Source: Candidatus Endobugula sertula (GTDB lineage Bacteria; Pseudomonadota; Gammaproteobacteria; Pseudomonadales; Cellvibrionaceae). From it: a DNA stretch of 64,000 bases. Positions 38,272 through 47,400 of this stretch are shown here, one piece after another. The DNA lies in the NCBI GenBank assembly GCA_001723645.1, contig MDLC01000003.1:1-64000 (forward strand). Direction: 5' to 3'. The position numbers were made by a program, and so were the translations under genes. Numbering within the stretch: the stretch's first letter is position 1; every line of letters begins with the position of its first letter. The notes beneath the pieces were generated by a model. That model made no database searches. It had not been told where the DNA came from and saw nothing but the letters and a program-made list of their open reading frames with translations.

Positions 38272-39903
38272 TTAGCACCCAGGCGCCCAACCATTAGTCA
38301 CCGGGTAACGGCGGTCTCGACCAAACCCCTTTTTGGATATACGTACACCAATAGGTGCTTGTCGACGCTTATATTCGTTAAGATCTACCAGACGAATAAC
38401 CCTGTGTACTGTCTCCGAATCGAAACCATCGGCGATGATCGCGTGAGCACTTTTATCTTCGTCAATATAACGTTCTAAGATTTGATCCAAAATATCATAA
38501 GGGGGTAAGTTATCTTCGTCTTTTTGCCCTGGCGCCAACTCTGCTGATGGCGGTCGTTGAATAACCGAGCGCGGAATCACTTCAGCTTCCAGTGTATTAC
38601 GATATTCAGCTAAAGCATACACCAATGTTTTAGGTACATCCTTTAAGACATCAAAACCACCTGCCATATCACCATATAACGTAGAATAGCCAACAGCAAG
38701 CTCACTTTTATTGCCCGTTGTCAACACTAAGGCTCCCATTTTATTTGAGATGGCCATTAACAACACGCCTCGGCAACGCGCCTGCAGATTCTGCTCCGTA
38801 AGATCGGTAGGGCGTCCTTCAAACTGTGTTTTCAGACCCTCCATAAAGGCATTATACATCGGCTCAATACTAATATTATCGTATTTAACACCTAAGTTTC
38901 GGGCCTGTTCAGACGCATCATCCTGACTCAGCTGAGAGGTATAAAGAAATGGCATCATGACAGCATGAACCCTCTCAGGCCCCAGCGCATCTACGGCAAT
39001 AACCAGCGTCAGTGCTGAATCAATACCTCCAGAAAGTCCCAGGACGACACTGTTAAAATGGTTCTTATTCACATAGTCCTTTAGACCTAGCACTAGAGCA
39101 TTATAAGTCACCTCTAGCCCTGATGGCAGGGAAATAGCTTCTCGGGAAAACATGATGGGTGCCTTACTACCCACTGCATAATTGACCAAATACAGCCCCT
39201 GCTGATACAAAGGCGCTAATACCTGGCACTCGCCATTGGGATTTACCGCAAAAGAACCACCATCAAAGACCAATTCATCCTGCCCCCCTACTTGGTTGAC
39301 ATATATAATGGACATATTTCCTTGCTGTGCTCTTTTTGACAATAAATCCAATCGTTGCTGTTGTTTTTGACGATGGAAAGGTGACGCATTGATATTAATC
39401 AGTAAATCAACACCCTCTTTTTTAACCTGTAACAATGGCTCTTCGTGCCAAATATCTTCACAAATACTGAGCGCTATTTTAATCCCGTGCCATTTAAAAA
39501 CACAGGGAACTTTTCCTGCTGTAAAGTAACGCTTCTCATCAAACACCTGAAAATTAGGTAATTTTTGCTTAGCATACTCAGTAATCCACTGCTTCTGCTG
39601 CAATACACCCGCCATATTATAATGCCCTGCAGGCAGCACTTTGGGATAACCCACAATAACCGTTGCGGAAAAATGTTGTTGTGATAATAAGACTTGTGCA
39701 GCCTTAATACGGTAAGCCATGCTTTCCCTTAACAAGAGGTCTTCAGGGGGGTAACCACATAAAGTTAGCTCAGGGAATATCACCACATCGGCCTGATACT
39801 GGTTTTGAGCATCGATGACATTCTGAATAACTTGCTGGGTATTACCCTCTATATCACCTACAAGAGGGTTGATTTGTGCCATAACTAATTTAATTAGCGA
39901 CAT
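38272..39903 (-). CDS. nadE: Glutamine-dependent NAD+ synthetase
   Basis: Last step of NAD synthesis. 543 residues: N-terminal nitrilase-like glutaminase (residues ~1-255) with Glu in FPELTLCGYPPEDLL, Lys in KQKLPNFQVFDEKRYF and Cys in ALSICEDIWHEE, then the ATP-pyrophosphatase synthetase with LGLSGGIDSALTL (near 291), LTTGNKSELAVGYSTLYGDMAGGF and RPPSAELAPGQKDED. Convergent with bamD, divergent from pilS. Confidence 0.96.
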   Translation of the reverse strand: MSLIKLVMAQINPLVGDIEGNTQQVIQNVIDAQNQYQADVVIFPELTLCGYPPEDLLLRESMAYRIKAAQVLLSQQHFSATVIVGYPKVLPAGHYNMAGVLQQKQWITEYAKQKLPNFQVFDEKRYFTAGKVPCVFKWHGIKIALSICEDIWHEEPLLQVKKEGVDLLININASPFHRQKQQQRLDLLSKRAQQGNMSIIYVNQVGGQDELVFDGGSFAVNPNGECQVLAPLYQQGLYLVNYAVGSKAPIMFSREAISLPSGLEVTYNALVLGLKDYVNKNHFNSVVLGLSGGIDSALTLVIAVDALGPERVHAVMMPFLYTSQLSQDDASEQARNLGVKYDNISIEPMYNAFMEGLKTQFEGRPTDLTEQNLQARCRGVLLMAISNKMGALVLTTGNKSELAVGYSTLYGDMAGGFDVLKDVPKTLVYALAEYRNTLEAEVIPRSVIQRPPSAELAPGQKDEDNLPPYDILDQILERYIDEDKSAHAIIADGFDSETVHRVIRLVDLNEYKRRQAPIGVRISKKGFGRDRRYPVTNGWAPGC

Positions 39904-40014
39904 ACTAACGATATACTCCCATACACCTGAATAATTTACGATTCAATTACTAGGCGCTATGATAACCAACCTCTGGAACCAAGTAACTACATAACTCATT
40001 ATAAAATAAAGAAA

Positions 40015-41586
40015 ATGTCAACGACTAGCGACTTAATCCCTGACAATCATCGTTTACTCAAAGTGTATATCTATTACCGTTTAGCCATGAGTGTGTTATT
40101 GAATGTACTCTTCTTATCAGGGCTTGCGGGAAATATACTAGGCACAGATCGGCCAGAAATATTCCTTTATACCAGCTTTATCTATATTGGGTTTTGTTGC
40201 TTTTCTCTAACCAGCTATCTCACAGGTATCATCAAAACGGACACCAACCATGTCGTCTTTTTATTAATTGTCGATGTCATCGCATTGGTGCTTATTATCT
40301 ATACCAGCATTAGAGCGAGTGTTGGTTTAGGTTATTTGTTATTGATTCCTATGGCAATTGGCGGCACCTTTTTAAAAGGTCAGACTAACATCGCCCTGGC
40401 TGCTTTTGTTTCCTTACTGCTTATCACTGCCAGTGTGATCAACTCTCTCGATGGAAGCCAACATGGGTTTCCATTATTTACTGCAGGTATCACTGGAGTA
40501 CTGCTTTTTGTCACCGCCATTGCCTTTCGTTTGCTTTCAAAAAAAATACAAACCAGCGAACACCTTGTACAAGAACAAATAGAACATGCCAATTATTTGC
40601 ACAATATGGGGCAACGTATTGTAGAAACGATACATACAGGTATTGTTGTGATTGATAATAACCTCAATATTCAACTCATAAACCAAGCGGCAAAAAAGCT
40701 CCTTAGCCATAAACAGCCATTTCATTCCATCACACAAATCAACGATATTTATCATATTCTGATCCACTGGAAAACCACTCATATCATTCCTAAAACACAT
40801 ACGTTGAATTTAGGGGTTAATCATGATCTCAAAATCAGCTTCGCGAACCTATCAGACGTCCAGCTCACTTCAATTATGTTATTTATTGAAGATGAACGAC
40901 ATATTCACCAAGAGGCGCAGCAATTAAAACTGGCATCTTTGGGAAGATTGACCGCCAGTATTGCCCACGAAATAAGAAACCCCCTAAGTGCTATCAGCCA
41001 TGCCAGCCAGTTACTTGATGAATCAGAGAGCATTTCCCAAAAGGATCAGGAACTACTCAATATGATCCAGATCAACTCACAACGTATCAATCAGATTATT
41101 AGTGATATCTTAGAGTTTTCCAGAAGAAAAGTGGCCAGCCTCAAAACCGTGAATATCCGTCAATGGCTAGATAAATTTTGCCATGACTATCTTGCCCACA
41201 ATAAAGCCCATATCCACTTAAGCCATCTTCAAAAAACCATTTACTGTCAGGTTGATCCCAATCATTTACACCAAATTATCAACAACCTAGTGGAAAATGC
41301 GTTATTCCATGGACAAAAAAGTGACCTGGAACAGCAGGTCACTATCACAACCAATATTGATAGCCGTACTCAATTACCCTATATCGATATTATTGATCCG
41401 GGAGAAGGCATTAGCGATGAGCATATTGACAAGATTTTCGAACCATTTTACACCACCAAACCCACCGGCTCAGGGTTAGGTCTCTATCTCTGCAAGGAGT
41501 TGTGCCACGCAAATCAAGCAGATATTGTCTACTTTAAAAAAGATAAACAACGCAATAACTGCTTTCGCCTATTACTACAAACATGA
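40015..41586 (+). CDS. pilS: Type IV pilus sensor histidine kinase PilS
   Basis: Membrane kinase controlling pilin transcription through PilR. 523 residues: about six transmembrane helices (residues ~20-180), a PAS-like domain (IHTGIVVIDNNLNIQLINQAAKKLL), phosphoacceptor helix ASIAHEIRNPLSAISHASQLL (His near 317), N box NNLVENALFHG and G boxes DPGEGISDEHIDKIFEPFYTTK, GSGLGLYLCKEL. The stop overlaps the pilR start (ATGA). Confidence 0.95.
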   Translation: MSTTSDLIPDNHRLLKVYIYYRLAMSVLLNVLFLSGLAGNILGTDRPEIFLYTSFIYIGFCCFSLTSYLTGIIKTDTNHVVFLLIVDVIALVLIIYTSIRASVGLGYLLLIPMAIGGTFLKGQTNIALAAFVSLLLITASVINSLDGSQHGFPLFTAGITGVLLFVTAIAFRLLSKKIQTSEHLVQEQIEHANYLHNMGQRIVETIHTGIVVIDNNLNIQLINQAAKKLLSHKQPFHSITQINDIYHILIHWKTTHIIPKTHTLNLGVNHDLKISFANLSDVQLTSIMLFIEDERHIHQEAQQLKLASLGRLTASIAHEIRNPLSAISHASQLLDESESISQKDQELLNMIQINSQRINQIISDILEFSRRKVASLKTVNIRQWLDKFCHDYLAHNKAHIHLSHLQKTIYCQVDPNHLHQIINNLVENALFHGQKSDLEQQVTITTNIDSRTQLPYIDIIDPGEGISDEHIDKIFEPFYTTKPTGSGLGLYLCKELCHANQADIVYFKKDKQRNNCFRLLLQT

Positions 41587-43007
41587 TAAACACCATGACC
41601 CATAATATTTTGATTATTGATGATGAACCCGATATCCGACAGCTGTTGTCCATTACAGTTTCTCGCATGGGTTTATCCTCATATTGTGCAGACACTTTAC
41701 AACAAGGCTTTCAGGCACTTAAAGAACGAAACTTCCAGGTATGCCTGACCGACTTAAGGCTACCCGATGGTTCAGGCTTGGATATTGTCAAACATATACA
41801 ACAGCAATATTCTGAATTGCCTGTTATTGTGATTACTGCCCACGGATCCATGGATATTGCGATTAATGCAATGAAATATGGCGCATTCGATTTTATCAAT
41901 AAACCAGTTGATCTTCACCACCTACGCTCTTTGATACATAATGCGTTATCATCACACGTCAACGCCAAAAGCACTAGCGACTTCCCAGAAATAGTCGGTG
42001 AATCCAAACCGATACACCGTCTAAAACAAAACATTATTAAGGTATCACGCTCCCAAGCCCCTGTTTTTATCGTTGGAGAATCGGGCAGTGGTAAAGAACT
42101 AGTAGCACGGTCAATACATACTCATAGCTCCCGTCAGGATCAACCCTTTATCGCAGTTAACTGTGGGGCTATTCCTACAGAGTTGATGGAAAGTGAGCTT
42201 TTTGGACATACAAAAGGCAGTTTCACTGGAGCACACCAAGACAAGCAAGGATTATTTCTAGCCGCTAACGGAGGTACATTACTACTTGATGAAATTGCCG
42301 ATTTACCATTGGACATGCAGGTAAAACTACTTCGAGTTCTACAGGAAAAAAGGGTACGTCCTATCGGCTCACAAACAGAAATAAGTATTGATGTGCGAGT
42401 ACTTAGTTCTACTCATAAAAATTTATCCGATGCCGTTGGTAACGGCCGATTCCGTAGTGATTTATTCTATCGTATCAATGTCATTGAAATTACAGTGCCA
42501 CCATTAAGGGAAAGAATTGATGATGTAGATATTTTAAGCAATACCATTCTGGAAAAAATTGCCACTCAAAATAACCATCAAAAACAACACATTTCCCCGG
42601 AAGCCATTCAGGTACTTAAACAGCACACATATCCTGGTAATGTGAGGGAATTAGAAAATATTCTGGAGCGTGCCTGCGCATTAACAGAAAAACATCTTAT
42701 TACCCCAGAAAGCTTACTCTTTTCTAACCAAGTACCCTCGCATACTGACACTAGTGACCAAAAACCAGCATCTGTCGAGCAACAAAATAACACCACTATT
42801 AAAGGTCAAATAAAAGAAAGTGGCTATGATTCCAATTTACAGACTATTGATGAATACATAAAAGAGGTTGAAAAAGATATCTTATTGGCAGTATTACAAC
42901 AGAACCGTTGGAATCGTACTCTTACCGCTAAAGAGTTAGGCATTACATTTAGGTCATTACGTTATCGACTCAAGAAATTAGGTATAGATGTTGACAATGA
43001 TAAATAA
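41583..43007 (+). CDS. pilR: Sigma-54 dependent response regulator PilR
   Basis: Activates sigma-54 transcription of the major pilin gene. 474 residues: receiver with phospho-Asp57 in CLTDLRLPDGSG, AAA+ domain with GESGSGKELVARSIH, the sigma-54 contact loop GSFTGA (Ser replaces Ala of GAFTGA, as I recall for PilR), and a Fis-type helix-turn-helix (NRTLTAKELGITFRSLRYRLKKLG). pilA itself is not in this window. Confidence 0.96.
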   Translation: MINTMTHNILIIDDEPDIRQLLSITVSRMGLSSYCADTLQQGFQALKERNFQVCLTDLRLPDGSGLDIVKHIQQQYSELPVIVITAHGSMDIAINAMKYGAFDFINKPVDLHHLRSLIHNALSSHVNAKSTSDFPEIVGESKPIHRLKQNIIKVSRSQAPVFIVGESGSGKELVARSIHTHSSRQDQPFIAVNCGAIPTELMESELFGHTKGSFTGAHQDKQGLFLAANGGTLLLDEIADLPLDMQVKLLRVLQEKRVRPIGSQTEISIDVRVLSSTHKNLSDAVGNGRFRSDLFYRINVIEITVPPLRERIDDVDILSNTILEKIATQNNHQKQHISPEAIQVLKQHTYPGNVRELENILERACALTEKHLITPESLLFSNQVPSHTDTSDQKPASVEQQNNTTIKGQIKESGYDSNLQTIDEYIKEVEKDILLAVLQQNRWNRTLTAKELGITFRSLRYRLKKLGIDVDNDK

Positions 43008-43089
43008 AAAAGCAAGTATAGGGGCGGTATAAAAAAGGGGTCACTTATGGGTGACAGGACGTAACCTAATAAACTCACGGATTGAGGCC

Positions 43090-43626
43090 ATGATAAAATC
43101 AGCACGAGGATTTACTCTTCTAGAATTATTTTTCACTATGGTCATTGTTGTTATACTCGCAGGCTTAGCGGTCCCCCCGTTCACGCATCTTATCAAGTCA
43201 TTTCGCTCGCAAGATCTTTACAATAATGTGTTCAGCTTAATTCAATATGCACGTTCAAAAGCAGCCTTTAGTGGAGAGGATGTACTACTCTGTCCAAGTA
43301 TCGATACCATACATTGCAATAAAGACTGGGAAAACACACTTATTATTTTTGTTGATAACAATAAAAATCGAATACGAGATCATCATGAAGTGATTGACCG
43401 CTCAATATCATTACTCAAAAATAATGAAAAAATTATTTGGCGTGCTTTTGGCAGTAATCGTTATATTCGATTTGTGAGTGATGGTTCAACTGAATACCAA
43501 AATGGGAATCTTACAATATGCCCTGCAGATAAGAATATCGACCTTATGCAGAGAATTATTGTGTATAAGAGTGGTCGAGCACGTAAAGCCCAACAGAAAG
43601 AGATTAAACTAGAGCATTGCCACTAA
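43090..43626 (+). CDS. fimT: GspH/FimT-type minor pilin
   Basis: Pseudopilin of the FimT/FimU group, 178 residues from the ATG at 43090 (MIKSARG^FTLLELFFTMVIVVIL), which gives a short class III leader cut before Phe with the Glu5 of pilins; the longer GTG start at 43051 is less likely. The globular part has two Cys-containing strands (VLLCPSIDTIHCNKDW; LTICPADKNI) as in GspH-like proteins. It ends 3 bp from the end of pilE on the opposite strand. Distinct from the fimU-like gene at 51.5-52.0 kb. Confidence 0.85.
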   Translation: MIKSARGFTLLELFFTMVIVVILAGLAVPPFTHLIKSFRSQDLYNNVFSLIQYARSKAAFSGEDVLLCPSIDTIHCNKDWENTLIIFVDNNKNRIRDHHEVIDRSISLLKNNEKIIWRAFGSNRYIRFVSDGSTEYQNGNLTICPADKNIDLMQRIIVYKSGRARKAQQKEIKLEHCH

Positions 43627-43629
43627 CCA

Positions 43630-44055
43630 TTAGCGCCAACAGTCTGCTGCATTAGGTAGCTCATCTCCATTATTATCCTCAGCTCCTCTAACCCCTTGGT
43701 TAGTTAATGTTAGATTAAAGCAAGTATTATCGGTCCAATTTTGAGGAGTAGCGGTTTAGTTTATAGGTTGAATCAACACCGCCCTGATAAGCAGTAGTGA
43801 CCCTATAATAATCATTTTCACTGTTACGATTGACTAATTCTCCGAGGCCATGTAACGGTATTGCGCAGTGTAAAAGCGTTCTTGCTCGGAAGCAACAATC
43901 AATAATTCCGAAGCACCTTCTGCTCTACGAGAATTTGCTACCTGGCTCAGATAGGAAGGATATGCAATAGCCGCTAGAATACCAATGATAGCTACCGCAA
44001 TCATTAATTCAATCAAGGTAAAAGCTCGCTGGGTTCCTGCTAGGCATTTATTCAT
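43630..44055 (-). pseudogene. pilE: Minor pilin PilE, interrupted by two single-base indels
   Basis: Minor pilin of type IV pili. The start at 44055 gives MNKCLAGTQRA^FTLIELMIAVAIIGILAAIAYPSY, a canonical type IVa leader and helix. The frame stops at 43834 after ...QYRYMASEN. The next frame continues with GELVNRNSENDYYRVTTAYQ and leads to GGVDSTYKL, then a third frame continues TATPQNWTDNTCFNLTLTNQ and reaches NAADCWR and a stop at 43630. One missing C near 43851 and one extra A (plus TTT at 43755-43757) explain both. The two Cys of the pilin disulfide loop are in the last frame. Real decay or sequencing error is undecided; reconstructed length, about 141 residues, is normal. Confidence 0.8.
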
Positions 44056-44117
44056 AGGTTGACTCGTAGATAATATCCGCAATAGATGTATTGGTAAATA
44101 AGACAATGAAACTTATT

Positions 44118-44435
44118 TTACTTTGCCATAATCAATATTTCATTCACATAAGGGCGACTATTTCTTATACTGGTATTAATGTATACCTTCTGTCCTTTTT
44201 TCAAAGCATACCGATTAACTTTCCGAGGCTTTTTTGCCCCTCTATCAAGCTTGTACACTGTCAATGATATAGGCATTAAATAGGTTTTATCACTGATCAC
44301 CAATTTACGCTTCTTATGGTTTATATCATAAATTTCTTTTAATTGACCAGGGGAATTATTAAAACCTGCCACGCCATTCATCGTGAAAAAAAACAGTAGA
44401 AGAAATACTCCGATAACACGATACTTTTTAATCAT
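44118..44435 (-). CDS. pilY2: PilY2-like small secreted protein
   Basis: 105 residues with a signal peptide (MIKKYRVIGVFLLLFFFTMNGVAG). Remaining part is basic and beta-rich (TYLMPISLTVYKL; GQKVYINTSIRNSRPYVNEILIM). Position between pilY1 and pilE matches PilY2 of pseudomonads, whose role in pilus assembly is poorly defined. Identification rests on size and synteny. Confidence 0.7.
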   Translation of the reverse strand: MIKKYRVIGVFLLLFFFTMNGVAGFNNSPGQLKEIYDINHKKRKLVISDKTYLMPISLTVYKLDRGAKKPRKVNRYALKKGQKVYINTSIRNSRPYVNEILIMAK

Positions 44436-44450
44436 ATTATTATATCTCCT

Positions 44451-47400
44451 CTATCGTAAAATTGACCATGATTTACGCCCTCGACTAAGAATGCCATTAC
44501 CACTTTCATCAGTATGATGACCTTCGCCACCAATAGTCACACTATGCTCATTAGCACCAGCCTCACGAATTCTAATATCACTATCGTCTTGGTCCCTAGT
44601 GACGTTAATCCCAACAATAGCACTTGAGTATTTAACACCTGAAATAAAACCATTACCTGTTCTACCCGTACCAAAAACATCAAATGAAAGTGCGCCTCCC
44701 GTCAATGGATCTACTGCCATTAAAAAGCTATCACCAGCAGTGGTATTACAAAGCTCTTCATTAGGTATTAACGTGACAAAAACTAAGACTCGCCTAAATA
44801 AAACAGGAGATAGTATAGAACGTTCTTTGCTGATAGGAAGATCAAGATACCAACCGAACTTTGATGTACTCGTTATATAATCTACCGTTTGTCCATCAAT
44901 AGTTCTTTGATCTTCATTTGTTGGATCGTCCGGATTAGGAACGATATTTTGCTGTTGCAGGTTGCTCTGTGATAGGCTCCGGTATAATTTTCCTGCGTCC
45001 CATATACCATAAAAACTGTCCAAGTGATCACTGTCAGCTAAGTCGCCAATATCCTTTTTGGTTAAGTATTGCCCTGTACCAAAAAATACTACTGTATTAG
45101 GGGCTGTTGCATGTTCAGATTTCAGTGGATGCAAAGCAACAATAGGTCGAGAAGTAATAGGCTGACGCCGCGCTACTGGGCAACGACCATCAACCAGACT
45201 CGTACTACACGCAATAAATAATGGATCGTTATTTGATTCGCTATTGTCATGTACTTTCCAATCATTATCACTGTCTATATCCGTCGTTAATGTATCACCA
45301 TCATCAGAGAGATCAAATACCCACATATTGCCATGGAGATCTCCAGCATAGACTCTATCAATATCACCATCACCATCAAGATCAACAATAGCCGGCTCCG
45401 ATAAACCATTCCAATCATCACCAATAACACAGCCGACTAACTCGTAATTCTCTGGAGCCGCGCCAAAAGTGTCTTCGTTACAAATAAACTCCGACGACCT
45501 TACTTGACTCACCTGTGAATTGGGAGTATCCGTTGTTCCAGGGGTAGTGGTATGTTCATATACAGCGTACACATAAGTCTCTGTATTACCTACAGAACAC
45601 TCAGTATTGATTGCACAGTTAATAGTACTCGCCTTATTGCTTGCTGGAATTTCAGTATACCGCGCATCATCTGTCACATCATCCAGATACACGATAAATA
45701 ATGAGGCCCTGCCATCCCCTTGAGGAAAGCTATTGTATCCATTACCCACAATAGCCGCCCAACGACCGTTATTCATTTTGGCAATTTTAGGGTGACCATA
45801 CACATGTCCCAAATTGTCATGAGTAAACTCTAACACAACAATATCGTCAGCTTCTTCTTCAGCATTACTCAAATTAGGGTGAGGATTTCCTATACCTGCA
45901 TCATCAGGATTGGTAACGTCCAATACATAAATACCTTTGCCACCAGCACGTAGCCCTCCAACCAAATACGTTCTCCAACGAGCGCCACCAGAGTCTCCTT
46001 TTTTCGTAACAAAAACATCGCCTGTTACTGGGCTTCCATCAACAGAAGGTGGTGGTGAGTCTAAATGATTTCCTCGGGATATAGCTATGGAATTCAGTCC
46101 ATTACCACCTTGGTCTGTTTGAGAAACTAGACCTGGAATATAAGCAAAAACTTCCTTGCCTCCGTTGTTATCAGTATGGTCAGTCACAATCACATTGCTA
46201 GGGTCACTATCATCAAATGTCTGATAGGTATTATGGGCATAAAAGCCATGTAGCATCCCATCATTACCACCCACATAAATCATCGCACGACGATATTTAT
46301 GCGTTGGATCACTCGCAAAACTGGAGTATGAGGTGGTTTCAATCTCATTGGGATAATACTCCCTTGGTGCACCAACATATTGAGGTTGAGAGTGAATCAA
46401 ACTGCCAATATAGTGCTTCCCACGATCACGGAAAAGGGCGGGTTCATCATCTCCACCATCGTTGTGTTCAAAGGTAACACCCTCAATCGTCAGACCATCT
46501 AATCTAGCCCCATCCAAAGCAATATCTTGAGTTCCGTCGCGATAAATACTATTACCACGTAAATAATCGACTAATATTTTTCCATAGATATTATTTTTTG
46601 TAATCTCAACATCTGTTGTCGTCGTATACTCATGGGGAGCATCTGCCAGCAAATCAACAATTTGGGTCTGACTGAGTGTTGCGGCTTTACCCGCACCCTC
46701 ATCAGTTACCGTCTCTAGGTTTTTATAACTAGCCGGAAAAGCAAACTGAATACCTTCATGACCATTATAAGTAATAATCTGACGATCTCCCGCCCGAGTT
46801 GACTCCGTGGCTCTTGCTGTCATTTTAGTATCTGCAGACCATTCAGCAACGGTAGAAAAACTACCATTGATAAAGGGAAAAGATTCTAACTCCCCCCACC
46901 AACGGTGAGTATTGTAGGTCACATCAAAACGAGACTCTCCATCGGTTAATTCAAATGAACTCAATGAAGCACCTGCCGCCGTATTAGCTACCCGAATACC
47001 GATTTCGGTAATAATATCATCAAGCCCTTGTTGCAACGTTTCTACGTTGGAAGCGCTATAAAATCTGCCCCGACCATTATAGGCAGCATGGCGCAAATCA
47101 TCGATTCGATCTGCAGCTGTCGCTCCAGCTATAGTAGGATCAGGCCAGGGAAAAGTATTGGCGTCATCTGCTGGTAAAGTAAATACAGGATCGCTGGTTA
47201 AGGAACCATTGACACCAAACGCTATGCCGAATGTCACCATATGCCGATGGCTGATCGTCTGACCATGAAGCTCAAGACGTAACTCATTAGCAACGTCATC
47301 ACCTTTAAAATACTTCATGGCAACATCAGCTAAGGTATCGAAGGCAGAATCCGCATAAGCACCACCATCATATTTACTAGCAGTATCAGCATCCATATTA

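Noticed and set aside
43040..43055. GTCAC-N6-GTGAC as a terminator of pilR
   Set aside because: Short stem and no T-run; it overlaps the alternative start region of the next gene.
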